NCBI RefSeq assembly: GCF_000003605.2
Contig: NW_003119427.1
Location: 361,306-399,480, forward strand
DNA length: 38,175 nt
From: Saccoglossus kowalevskii
Lineage: Eukaryota; Hemichordata; Enteropneusta; Harrimaniidae
Direction: 5' to 3'
Below the pieces are notes generated by a model. The model had not been told where the DNA came from. It did no database searches and saw only the letters and a list, made by a program, of their open reading frames with translations. Numbering within the stretch: position 1 is the first letter of the stretch; each line of letters begins with the position of its first letter. Positions 1 through 12,900 of this stretch are shown here, piece after piece. Position numbers and translations under genes: made by a program.

Positions 1-832
1 ATGTTTCTGTAATTTTCGGGGTATTTTTTTATTTTTAAGTAACCGAGCATTTCACGTTTGTGTATTTTGCCACTGAAAGTTAGTTATCGATGACAGCACA
101 GCAATGGTCTGAATGGTGTTTATCCACTACTACATCGCAATGCTATCAGCAGTGATCGTTACAGCGAAACGACAAATGTAAAATTAGTCAGTTTTATAAT
201 GCATTCGGAGAAAAAAAAATGCTTGAAAAAAAAATATTTAACAGTACTCCACTGGAAGCTGCCAGGCTAGAAGTTGTCGACATGTTGCGAGATAAGGGTG
301 AAAAAGTTTACTTATCATTTACAACTGTATGTTTTTTGTATTCCGCTTGCATGCTGGAAGCGTCTACGTCTTGTCTTTTTTTTTGTAGTTTGCAAGACTA
401 GTTGGTAGCGCTTGAGGTAAGTTAAACAGGGTCGCGGACAGAAAGTTACACATCGCCGCACCGTAACTGAGGCCAGCAACTAACTTGCATATAACATCAA
501 CAGTGACTTGTCAATCAAAGAGCAACGTAAACAAACTTTCGGGACTTTTAATCACATACGCGTGCCTCGATTCCCTATATTTTAAAATCCATTTTTGGGC
601 ATGTTCCAGCATTGACAATGCTCCGAAATTTCAACACTATCTAGAAAAGACTGTCTGGGTAAGAAAAGCAAAAAAAAATCACTCCGAGTGCCCACGAACA
701 CGCATCTATACCTTAATGTGATAAACAATAGACGTGCCAGCCGTTATGATAGATGATTTTACTTGTATGACGAGGATCGTGAATGTATGCAATGCTACGC
801 TCATTCTCGCGATTGAAAATTATAACACTTAC
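1..832. other. Start of the intron after exon 45; no exon recognised
   Basis: Neither strand shows MAM or LDLa motifs or other convincing coding sequence. Short open frames here are unsupported. The next exon of the minus-strand gene must lie left of the window. Confidence 0.6.
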
Positions 833-949
833 TACAGTCTGTTTCGTCAGATAAGTCACCACAGTCGTCGGTGAAATCACATAATTGACTTTCAAGGACA
901 CAACTTCCTCTGTCACACTCCACTTCCCCGTCAACACACGTCCTGATCT
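833..949 (-). CDS. Exon 45 (last visible): LDLa5
   Basis: Stand-alone six-cysteine LDLa: [32 protein letters not shown]. Phases 1-1, acceptor aatgtttcag, strong donor A|GTAAGT. Closest relative in the window is exon 15. The donor shows that the gene continues to the left. Confidence 0.94.
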
Positions 950-3900
950 CTGAAACATTACACATACAAAATGTAAATATAATTAGAAATACCGTACATA
1001 TAATGTGTATATTACGGTAGATGTAATATGTCGCGTACGACCCATACATATGTATGTACCCCGACAAGCTTACCGGGCATTTCACAGTTCAGAAACGATA
1101 CATCATCGATAGCTATATCACCATACACACCAAACCCTCGGTAGGACGAAAACATTATCTGTAACATATAACAAGCGCACATCATGATTGAATCCGACAC
1201 CGTTTCGTAGTTTCATATTTAACCACTATTGGCAATCCAATTCTCATATATCGTGTTGCTGCAGTAATTATTATTGGTCAATTTAAAAGAAATTCAGCGT
1301 AGTGTCCATGTATCATTTGTTTTCCAGTGCGATATTATAACATTGATATTTTATAACCTACCTCGAATGGTGTGTTTATACGACCGAGTGCAACAATGCC
1401 ATGTTTCCACTCATCACCTTGGTTGCCAGGGAGATGCCAGTATCTGCTAGATATGCCAGACTTTAGCATGTATACATCTAAACGACCAATATCTATCAAT
1501 GTATATGTTGTAGGTATCAGTGAGGTATGTTTACAGATATTGGCAACATCTCGATAATATATAATAATAATGATATACACATAAATGACGTATACACACA
1601 GTGTAGAAATCGTAGCATGAATAGAAATTTGGAATTGCACTAATGAATTTTAGTTTCCCCAGAATGGCTGCAACGATAGAATGTACTACTGAAAACATGA
1701 TTTATAATAAAGTGCACATACTTTCACCGAACATGTGATACCAGAACGAGATCTCGCAATGTGACCCAGTCTCCATCAGCAGTCTGCTTCGCAACCTAGC
1801 AGGGTTGAACGCTGTGCCATTTGCTGCTTCAACTGCCATGTACCAGCCTACAAAAGACTTGCGTTAAATTAACATATAGCTGCTCTCATGGATCGAGTAT
1901 ATGGCATTCCCACTGTGACAAAATGACCTTAAAAATATGTTCTATTGTAGGAATGGTACGAGATTAAAAAATATTTTTTTTGTTGGTTCTTCCAAACATC
2001 TTCTGCTACATAGACACTCCCTCAGTCAAATACGTAAATAAACATGAACCAATAACAATATCTTTTTCGAAGACATCGTACCACAACTGGCATTGTTCTT
2101 CAAGCAAAGAGTCTAGATAAGATAGACGTGATATGATCATCACCCTGATTCATTGATTCTGATTCATACCTTTAGTGAAACCATTACATAATTAAGTATG
2201 CGTGATAATGCATACTTAGCCTGTTTTTTGTACCTAATCCACATACCTTTACAACCCAAATCACTATCATGGAAATAAATCTTAAATTACCGTATTCGTC
2301 CCCACGTGTGTGATCGTATGAAGGACCAGTTTGTGACGTTTCAGTACCATTCCTATCCCGAACCCATAAGTAGGAACCATATCGACTTTGATCATAGTAT
2401 TGACAGGTATCGACTTCAAAATTGCAATCACCTTGAACAAAACGTGAAAACATCATTGTAGAACACGAAAAACTATCTCACATAGTGCCACAATCATTTT
2501 TACACGAAGTTACTTTACCACAATCGACTTCATCCGAGCCGTCACTGCAGTCGTCCTCCCAATTACACACTTGACTAAAATCAACAAGTACACCATCACC
2601 GCATTCGAATGGTGGCGGTAACGTTGGAATAGCACAGACACCGGGCGTTGAAAAAATATCATCCAAAGCGATATCCCCCTGACCAGTTAGTCCACCACCA
2701 GCACCTGCGATTCCCTTGAAGATTACCTACATTGATAAACCATACACAACTGTATACGAAGAAGAACACATGTCTTGGGTGTCCGCAATAGTGGATACGC
2801 AAAGATCGATTTTGAGGATCAATTAACAACATTTGAATCATACGACGTTTCTATACGTTATTGGGGGCGTATTAAAGTGGGAATAACATATGTAATGTAG
2901 ATATGGGTACAGAACTCGTATAAGAAAATTCAAGAACACAAAAGACAACAATAGATAAAACCAAACTGACAAACACACTACGCAACATCGTCCAAATCAG
3001 TAAAAGAAATATTTATACCCTATGGTATTTACGAATACCATGGGCCTATCATGAAAATACCGCAAAGTATGCACGAAGGCAGTATGGGGGATCGCTTCGA
3101 TGAACGTATAGCGAAGTACGATAATGTAATCCTGTACTGCCTAAGTGCACACGTTTGAGGTATTCTCCTGACAACCTTATTATTATTATTATTATACATG
3201 ATTTTCCTGCTTGTAATAATGATATAATGAGAGATAAGAGCCAGAAATGTCAACAAAAGGAGGTGTTCGAATGTGACGTATAAGTGACTCAAATAACTAA
3301 AGGAAGACACTTGAACACGTCGTTAACACTTCGAACACGTACGTACGGCGTTTTTCGGTCTCAGATGTGTAATATATATATAAATACACATCGCTAACAT
3401 GTCCGTACCTGATAATACTCATCAGAATATATATCACCGGAATAGAAATACCATACATCTCCCTTGTTACCAGTTGTTTCCCATAGAATATACTCTTCTG
3501 TCGCTTGTCGTACAATGACCTGTGGAAAATACGCACACAGCACTTATGAGTATTTATTGATCAAAACAACATATAAGTTTTTCCATTTACAGATTTGGAA
3601 GCCCCACTAGTTTGCACAATCCACGGTATACCGGTATATTTATACGTGTTTATTCAATACTTCATATTCCCTGACTAAACCCGGGACGCCCTACCCTACC
3701 GCCGTACTATTCCCGAGAATAAACATAAATTCGTTTCTCTGTTCAACATTGAATACATTTAGATGGAACCTACTTGTAATGTGCCCACGTCCGATCCATA
3801 CATATGATACCAGAAACCAAAACAACGAGGTTCTGGTGCAAATGATTCTGAATATAGCATTGCAGTTAAACCCTCGTAGTCACCTATAGCTGTGTTTAGC

Positions 3901-6900
3901 AGCATGTAGTAGCCTAACGAATTCAACACATGTTAAACGAAACTATGAGCTCCAGTCCCATTATATATCAATACATAATAAATAAACTCAATAAAGATAC
4001 ATCGGTGTGTAACACGTGTAGCAAGCTACGATAAATCTGCCATGGTAATACTAATATTGAACTTGAATATACTATACCATAATGAAATAGTTCAGAACTT
4101 TACAACGTACCGTGTTCAGTTTGTAACGTGTGATCTTTGGAGGGACCACTAAGATCAATATAACCATAAAATGCTGTACTGCCGCTGTATCTCACCCAGT
4201 CCAGGTCGTCTTCCCTTCGAGAGTTTGTCCACGTACAGGTACCCATCTCAAAGTTACATGCTCCTGTAATTTGAAGTATATGTTTTTTTCAACATGCATG
4301 ATTAGCTCACGTATATTACAACATACGTTGTGTACATATAACAACATACGTCGTGTCTATATTACAACATACGTTGTGTACATATAACATACGTTGTGTA
4401 TATATTACAACATAATTGTGTATCTATTACAACATTCGTTGTGTATATATTACACACATAATTGTGTATCTATTACAACATACGTTGTGTACATATTACA
4501 ACATAATTGTGTATCTATTACAACATACGTTGTGTACATATTACAACATAATTGTGTATCTATTACAACATAATTGTGTATCTATTACAACATACGTTGT
4601 GTACATATTACAACATAATTGGGTATCTATTACAACATACGTTGTGTACCTATTACAACATAATTGTGTATCTATTTCAACATACGTTGTGTACATATTA
4701 CAACATACGTTGTGTACATATTACAACATACGGTGTGTATATATTACAGCATACGTTGTGTACATATTACAACATAATTGTGTATCTATTACAACATACA
4801 TTGTGTACATATTACAACATACGTTGTGTACATATTACAACATACGTTATGCACATATTACAACATACGTTGTGTACATATTACAACATACGTTATGCAC
4901 ATATTACAACATACGTTGTGTACATATTACAACATACGTTATGTACATATTGCAACATACGTTGTGTATCTATTACAACATACATTGTGTACATATTACA
5001 ACATACGTTATGTACATATTGCAACATACGTTGTGTACATATTACAACATACGTTATGTACATGTTACAACATACGTTGTGTACCTATTACAACATACGT
5101 TATGTACATATTACAACATACGTTGTGTACATATTACAACATACGTTATGTACATATTGCAACATAAGTTATGTACATATTACAACATACGTTATGTACA
5201 TATTGCAACATACGTTGTGTATCTATTACAACATACATTGTGTACATATTACAACATACATTGTGTACATACAACATACGTTGTGTACCTGTTACAACAT
5301 ACGTTGTGTACATATTACAACATACGTTATGTACATATTGCAACATACGTTGTGCATCTATTACAACATACATTGTGTACATATTACAACATAAGTTGTG
5401 TACATATTACAACAAGCTTCATGACATGTTCGCTGAACTTTTTCTGATTTTCTAATTAAAACCTAAACCCACGTATTAATTAGGCTGAAACGAATCGTAA
5501 GTGAAATATGTGGACGAAGCCAATTGGTAGTCATATTATTATTGTCAAAATTGATTTTGAAAAGTGGCACTGAAACATCAATCATACATCAGGACAAATA
5601 TATCTATATTTATCGAATAAGAAATATTTTCGTAGGGTTCCATAATCATAACCCCAGGATGGGGTGAGAGTTTGCACATAAAAAAATAGGTGCAAATGGG
5701 GAGCGAGGGTGTCATTCATCTATCAAGACCCCCTAGCTGTTAGACGATTCATCATTGCCTTAGTAACTCACCATCCGGACTGCAGGGGCCGTCTATAATT
5801 TTGACATCGTCAATTGCAATGTCCCCTTTATAGCCGTTTACCACCCCTTCAAATACGACTTGGTAGTAGTAAAAACTGCGATAGTTAACAGTCGCTGAAT
5901 GCCAGAATTCACCAGCATCTCCAGACATTCTCCAGATAGGGTTGCCACGTATTCCATTCGTCATGATGTACACATTCAATGAACCAATGTGCTCACCTAA
6001 ATGTGAAAATATAAATTAAAGTATCTAATACATTAAAAATTAGACATCAAACCTGTCTATTAATGACTGTGCAAGACAAACAGCGGAACAGAATATATGG
6101 CAATTAGTAGACAAGACAAAAATTTGCCTCAAAACACCCACCATTCATGTGATACCAAAAATGTAGACATTTAGATAACTCCGGAGAATACACTGGACTG
6201 AGTAGACGTGATTTATCTCCTGCTGGTCGATCAGACGCGTCAATGTACATATAGTGACCTGTGGAAAGATGTATTTATTGAGTAGTTAGTACCAACTGTA
6301 CCCCGCAATTGCGATGTTGTAAAATTGGTATTGAGGTGTGATGAAGTGACAATTTTCTTCAAATTTGACATATCCGATGAGTTGATTTGGCATGCAGACG
6401 CACCGTATTCGGTGGCATACGTATGGTCGTACTTAGGTCCTGTGTCTGATGAATGTTGTTCGTTTCCACTGGCCCAAACCCAATCAAATTCGGGACTGTC
6501 TTCAAGGTCTTGATGATAGCCACATATATCCGAACTCTCAAAGTCACAGTAGTCTACGAATACAAAAACATTATATATTAGTAGAATAAGATTATAAACT
6601 AAAATATAGCCAAAACGGTCACGTGTTGGGTACATACCAAGAGGCGGGCACTCTCCGTCCAACACGCGTATGTCATCCAACGCAATATCCCCTTGGAACA
6701 TTTCCCCAGCGTGGCCTTCGAATACTAGTTCAATATCAGCATTCTCATTAAGAAACACTTGACCATACATCCAATCGATACCCTGTGTACCTGTACGGCT
6801 CCAAATGGCGTCACCTGTATGTGCGATAGATACATATTTGCATATACTCAACTAGTAAGTACAATTTAACCGTAGATGTAACTGCAAACTATATAAATAC

Positions 6901-9900
6901 ATGCGCTGATTCACAACGGCAGGTCCATTTCCATGACGTGTGGTTGCTGGTTTTCGCCTATACAATTACACATTTATACAAACTCCATGCATTAAAACTT
7001 CGATTATATATTAATCGGATTCTTACGATAAATTGTATTTTTCCTTGCGATAAGCTGATACACATTCATGAATAAAAATTGTTGGATATTATTTTTGAAA
7101 TACTCACTCAATAGGCCCAAAATTCCACTTCTGTACTTCAACGCCAAGGTGTTAACGTTTTCTCCGTACATATGATACCAAAATGTCACACATCGGCCAT
7201 CAGAATTGCTGGGAACTGTGCTGCTTCTTAAGTTTGCAGTCATGTTTGCGATGTTAATAAACGAATCGATGTATGCATACCATCCTAGCAACAAAGTATA
7301 ACAGGCGTATGACAAGGAATCACATTATATAATATTCACATGCGATCGGAAAACAATTATACGTTGAACGTCAAATGGTACAACTTTTACGAATTGCTCA
7401 TACGTTTCGACATGTACATATTTAGAGAAATGGTACAAAGAAAATGTCAATGAAAGGGTTTGATTGGGTTATTACGTTTCTCTTCCATTAAAGGAAAACA
7501 AATAAAAATCATATGCAGTCTCACCATTTTTTGTTCCAAGGGTGTGGTCAGCGGGAGGACCTGTGTTCGAGTGTCCTGTGTCACCCTGCTGAACATCCCA
7601 GTTAAACAAGTCGTTGGGGAAACTTTCTTGTTCCCACGTACAAATGTCACCTTCTTCAAAGTCGCAATCCCACTCACTGGGTGGCTGCGTTGGCTCAGGA
7701 GTGGCATCCGTTGGTCGTGTGATAACTGGCGGTTCAGCTGTACCAATATTAGATACAATATATATGTTACTGGTTATGTAATACGTGGCATGCAAGCAAA
7801 AACTACAGATATGCAACTCTCATACACAAATGACATCTATTCACAGCACGGCAGAAAAGAATATACTATACATTTCCTACTAATAATAATAATCTGAGTC
7901 CAGAACGCTCACAATATTAAATTGCAAACAGGACTTACTATTGCATGAACCTGGATATAGATCTGTGTCATCAATCGCCATGTTTCCTAATTCCCCAGGA
8001 CCAACCGTTGATTCAATTACTATCATGTACTCGCCAACAGGATGAGTGACATTAATCATGGCAGGCAACCATATATCACCATAGTCAGCGCCATCAGACC
8101 ACAGATATTCTCTGGTAGCCGTATTCCCAGCTTCCATCAAATAAACAGTTAGGTTCCCCATAGCTGTGTGAAGAAAAAAAAAGTATTATGAGTATTAGCC
8201 AAAGATTACGTATAACCTTCCATAAAACGACAACCAATGCCAACCGAAGAATCTTTTGTACACCAGTAATGTGAGTATTTTGTTTAGGATTTGGTCGAAA
8301 TAAGATAATATCATGTCTATTTCGCATGGGTTATACAACTCACAAATAACACACAAATTGATAGTACGGCGAGATGTCATACTTGAATGTAATACGTGCA
8401 AACAGGTTACATCAGACACAAGCCAGTTATAATTCCCTTTTCAAGAAGAATGTGCATAATCCAAAACAAATAAAGGGTGATTGAGTGGCGCCTTCGTTCG
8501 TGCATACTCATTAAAGCGTTCATTCCATAAGGCGGCGTCTCTGATGCAAATGCGCAATGTAAAACTAAGTTAGATTTCATACTATTACTTACTGCTACCA
8601 TACATGTGATACCAGAACGTAAAGCATGACAAGTCAGTTGGTTCATGATGTTCACTGATTAGTCTAGCTACCCATCCTTCTTCCATTGGATCAGAAGTTT
8701 CCGTGTACATATAAAAACCTGCGTAATATGATTTAATGTTAGAGTGCGTTGAGTAAAACAGGCATTGTCTCACAAAACAAACAAACCAGCGAGGGATAGA
8801 TAAATAAATAGATTAACAGGCAAACAACAAGTAAACAAACACAAACAAACAAGTAAACAAAAACAAACAAACAAACAAATAAACAAATAAATAAATAAAT
8901 AAATAAATGAATAAATAAATAAATAAATAAATACCTTGATTATTGTAGCTGGTATGGTCCACGACAGGCCCAGTTTGCGCTGTTGGTGTGCCTCCTTTAT
9001 TTCGCTGCCAATCAAAATCGTCGTCCCTATCTTGGGTCCAGCCGCACAATCCAAATTGGAAGTTACAGTACCCTAGAAATTGCAAAGGAACAACTGTGTG
9101 ATGGTGCGTGTGATGATCGGTTGCTATATTTCACTGCAACCTGCCTGACATGCATTATGATAAATGATATATATTATGCAATCACACTAACCTTTAATGC
9201 CGCAAGGACCCTCCACTGGTTTCAAATCATCTATTGCGATATCCCCCTTAGAGTCCTCGCCACGCGTGGCTTCTATGATAATCTGATAGTCGTTATCACT
9301 ATATCCCTGGTAGTGATCATATCGCCAGAGATTGCCTTGGTCAGCTGTGACAACGGAAGCGAGACAAAATTAATGCATAGTACTGACTTACAAAAAGTGG
9401 TAAAAGAGAGAGTTATAGATACGAAACCAAACCACCGAAGCTCTTTTAAGGCTTGTAGATACATAATGTGGATCCAAAAGCGTGAGGTCAAGACCGACCG
9501 CATTCAATGATGCATACGTACATTCAAACAAAGATGGCGACTTTGACTGTTGCACAGACCAACGGAAACAAACTGAGACGTTACCAAGCTTTAATTAGGT
9601 AATTTTGTTGGTGATTGAAAACATATTGACGGAGTAACCGGTGGTAATTAGTGCAAGTCGCGCCCAGGTCAAAACTCAACACAGCACTCACAATTTCATC
9701 AAAATAGCGCATTGGATTGTGTGAAAATCAATGCGGAGCGGTGACCACCGCCCTTTAAATAAGTTGAGTGCTGTTATATCTGTAAGCAACACGGCGCGAA
9801 CAGACGAGACCCGGTATAACAGGATACGGTTTGGTTGGAGCATGATATCATACTAGAATTATCATGCACATTGTTTGAATTGAGAGATATATTTGGTTGA

Positions 9901-12900
9901 CATCTTACTTGATTTTGACCATTCAAAATCGCTTTTGTCTCCGCTGTCGACATCTCTGGCATACACACTGAGCGTTCCAATATCCGTGCCAAACATGTGA
10001 TACCAGAATTCCAGACACTCCATAGTGCCACCCGGATACACGTGACTAGCTAACTTCGCTTTACTGTTTGGAAATGGTCTAGGTATAGAAGCTTCGATGT
10101 ATGCAAACCACCCTGTAAAAATAAAACACTTATAGTACCATTTGTATGTGGGTGAAGTTGGACAAAAATTTAATTTTAATAACCAACACTTCCGTAATCG
10201 TCATCCACTCTGCTATACAAACTAAGTTACAAAACACGTTCGTCCATATGTTCTAAATTATTCTTTTTTTCAAAATAAAGTATACATTAGATACACGTTT
10301 AGGAACTAGTTTTATTAAAATGATTGATTGTGGGCATTCCCCGGTAAACACAAAAAGAAAACAAAATGACATACACAGTACCCAGTATAGCAACAATGAT
10401 GTATAACCCACCACGGTAACTAATCATAGCAGATGTTGTGATATAACAGACGTAACTATAATTGTTTTTTTTTCTTTTTTCCCTGTAAATAGCTTGCTCA
10501 TAAGAGACTTACCTTCAGCCGTTCCAGTTGTGTGGTCATACGCAGGACCAGTGTCACTGGACGCTGAACCATCTCGCCCTCTGAGCCAATTAAAGTCACC
10601 TTCATTCGTCCAATCACAGAACCCAGTCTCAAAATCACAAGCGGCTGTGTACATAAATTATATCCAACAAAGCCGCTAATTTATTAATTCAAACTTTAAT
10701 TAATAGTTAATCGAACTTCGAGTCAACACAAATAACAAATTTAGTAAAATTTAAAGTTAAACAAAAAAACAAACCAACGAACTATGTGTTGCCCGTAACT
10801 TGAACTTAACTGTTAATTGAGCATCGACTTAAATTTGGGCGTGGTTTCTAAAATATGGGTGTGGTAATTTGAATCCCATACCTTGTGGGGGACATTCCTG
10901 TGGCACGAGTTTAACGTCGTCAATAGCGAATTCACTCTTTATACCCGAGCCTATAACAGCTTCGATGGTTAGCTGTGTGATAACGGACAAATCACTTATA
11001 TTACATGTGAAAAACCTCCTAAATGCAGGGTACTTGTTACAGTGTTATACTTCTATGGTTCACGTTTGTCATATCCGTATCTTGTCATGGCAGTAAGCTC
11101 AAAAATATTCATATTTCTTTAAATACAGTTTCCATATATAAACACAGGCACACACTATTAAATTACGTCTTCATTCACTGCCCGGGCCTTGAAGGTATTG
11201 CCAACAGAGTCAAAACATGAGAGATTAAAACCGTTGAATAATCAAACAAATCCTTGAAAACGTGGTTCTGATGTTGCTAAAATACCAGTATTTCATATTT
11301 AACACAGTTACAAAATATATTACACGGAGTAGTTAAATAATATAACATAATGTCGATAAAATCACCCTAAATATCTAGATTACTAGATTAGCATCATTTT
11401 TAATGAATAACATTGATAGTCACCTGGAACTGGAGATCCGCGCTGATTGTAGCCTGGTGATAATGCCATTGATTTCCCCATGACCCGGTCTTAGTGAAAA
11501 TCTTAGTCTCTGGCCATCCTAATCTATGAAAGTACACATTGAATGTGCCCATTGTAGCACCATACATGTGGTACCAGAAACTGAAGCAGCCGATTTCTAA
11601 CGGTGACTGTGGATAGATAGTGAGGCGAGCAATATCTCCCGCTGATTGGAACTCCGCCTGGGTGAACAGGAATCGCCCTTAAACGAGAATCATTACACAT
11701 GTAAATTATTAGTAAGATCGACATATTACCATGTAACCGCATGATTCGGGCGATGACAGTGTGTATATTTATAGAGTAAGCTACGATAGAGAGGAATATG
11801 GGTCTGTACTTGTCATGTAGATATTTCTTTAGGAGATTAGATTACGGAAGTTATTTTGAACCTCAATTTGTTCCCCCTCGGGATGAACCGCTTCTCGTTG
11901 TTCGTTCATGCTGTGTTCATACTGAATTTTCCAGATATTATACATTATAATAAACTTCGAACTCCCATAGCTCTGGGGATATAGCCCGTAATGTTTTTTA
12001 GTCTAAAGTTCATTGACGCGTTCGTGATGTTGTTGATATTATAAAAAACGTTGTGAGATGTCTTCTTTTAGCAAATGGTGTGATGAATCTCAGACTAGTA
12101 ATAACATTACTACATGCTAATTACATGTCGCTAATATAAACGACTGCACTCATCCAACGATCCGTGGTACATCGTGGCCATTTCACAATGTAATCTCATC
12201 CTTACAATTAATTAAATAAAAATTTAGTATATTAGTCTTATTATTGACTCGCTGTTAATATAACTCTGTACTATGGTATTGGTGATATATGAATTGGGTG
12301 CCATAGGATGGTAATTGATGGCCAACCAACCTATTCAAATATGTATTTTGCATTGTACGAGTGCAAATTAAGTTATTAGGAAATTAGGATAATAGGATAT
12401 TAGTACCAGCTGTTTTATACGCATGCGCATTGGCCGATCCTGTCAAATGTCGTCATCTGTTTTGGGGCGTGTCTGGTCGATGTGAAACTGCTTCAGCCAT
12501 TGGGTAACAGAATTACCTGGTGTCTGTAAAAACCGCTGTAAAGTGGCAGTAAAATGAATTTGCGCGGTTTTTGCGCTGCCATTTTCTGAATGATTTTGGA
12601 GCAGCAATGGAAGCCGACCATTTAATTGTCCAGAATATGATTTTAAATGGCCGAACTTATAGAGAAATCAGTCTCGTATTGGAAAGCACGTTTCCACAAA
12701 GTAGAGGTATCGAGGAGGAGTGGCGTGGTAAGTAGATTTCCTCCCCAGGACGCCGAGTTGGGCGTCGGTACCGAGAGGAATATGGTGTCGAGCGACCAAC
12801 ATAGTAAACCAAACTTAGAACTCGCGATACTGGTGCAGACGACTATGGTCGAACAACCATGAAAAATAAATGGCGGGTTTGGTGTTGCACATTTAGCACA

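Noticed and set aside
4310-5415. CRISPR-like regular repeat
   Set aside because: Units are contiguous without unique spacers; this is a minisatellite in a eukaryotic intron.
4416-5447. A 343-codon plus-strand open frame and two overlapping ones
   Set aside because: They are translations of the 23-bp minisatellite, open in all frames, with no domain and inside an intron of the opposite-strand gene.
8770-9054. Minus-strand frames with [15 protein letters not shown] resembling a membrane helix after MAM9
   Set aside because: Read-through of the exon 28 donor into the ATTT/GTTT microsatellite; the frame-correct continuation is exon 29.
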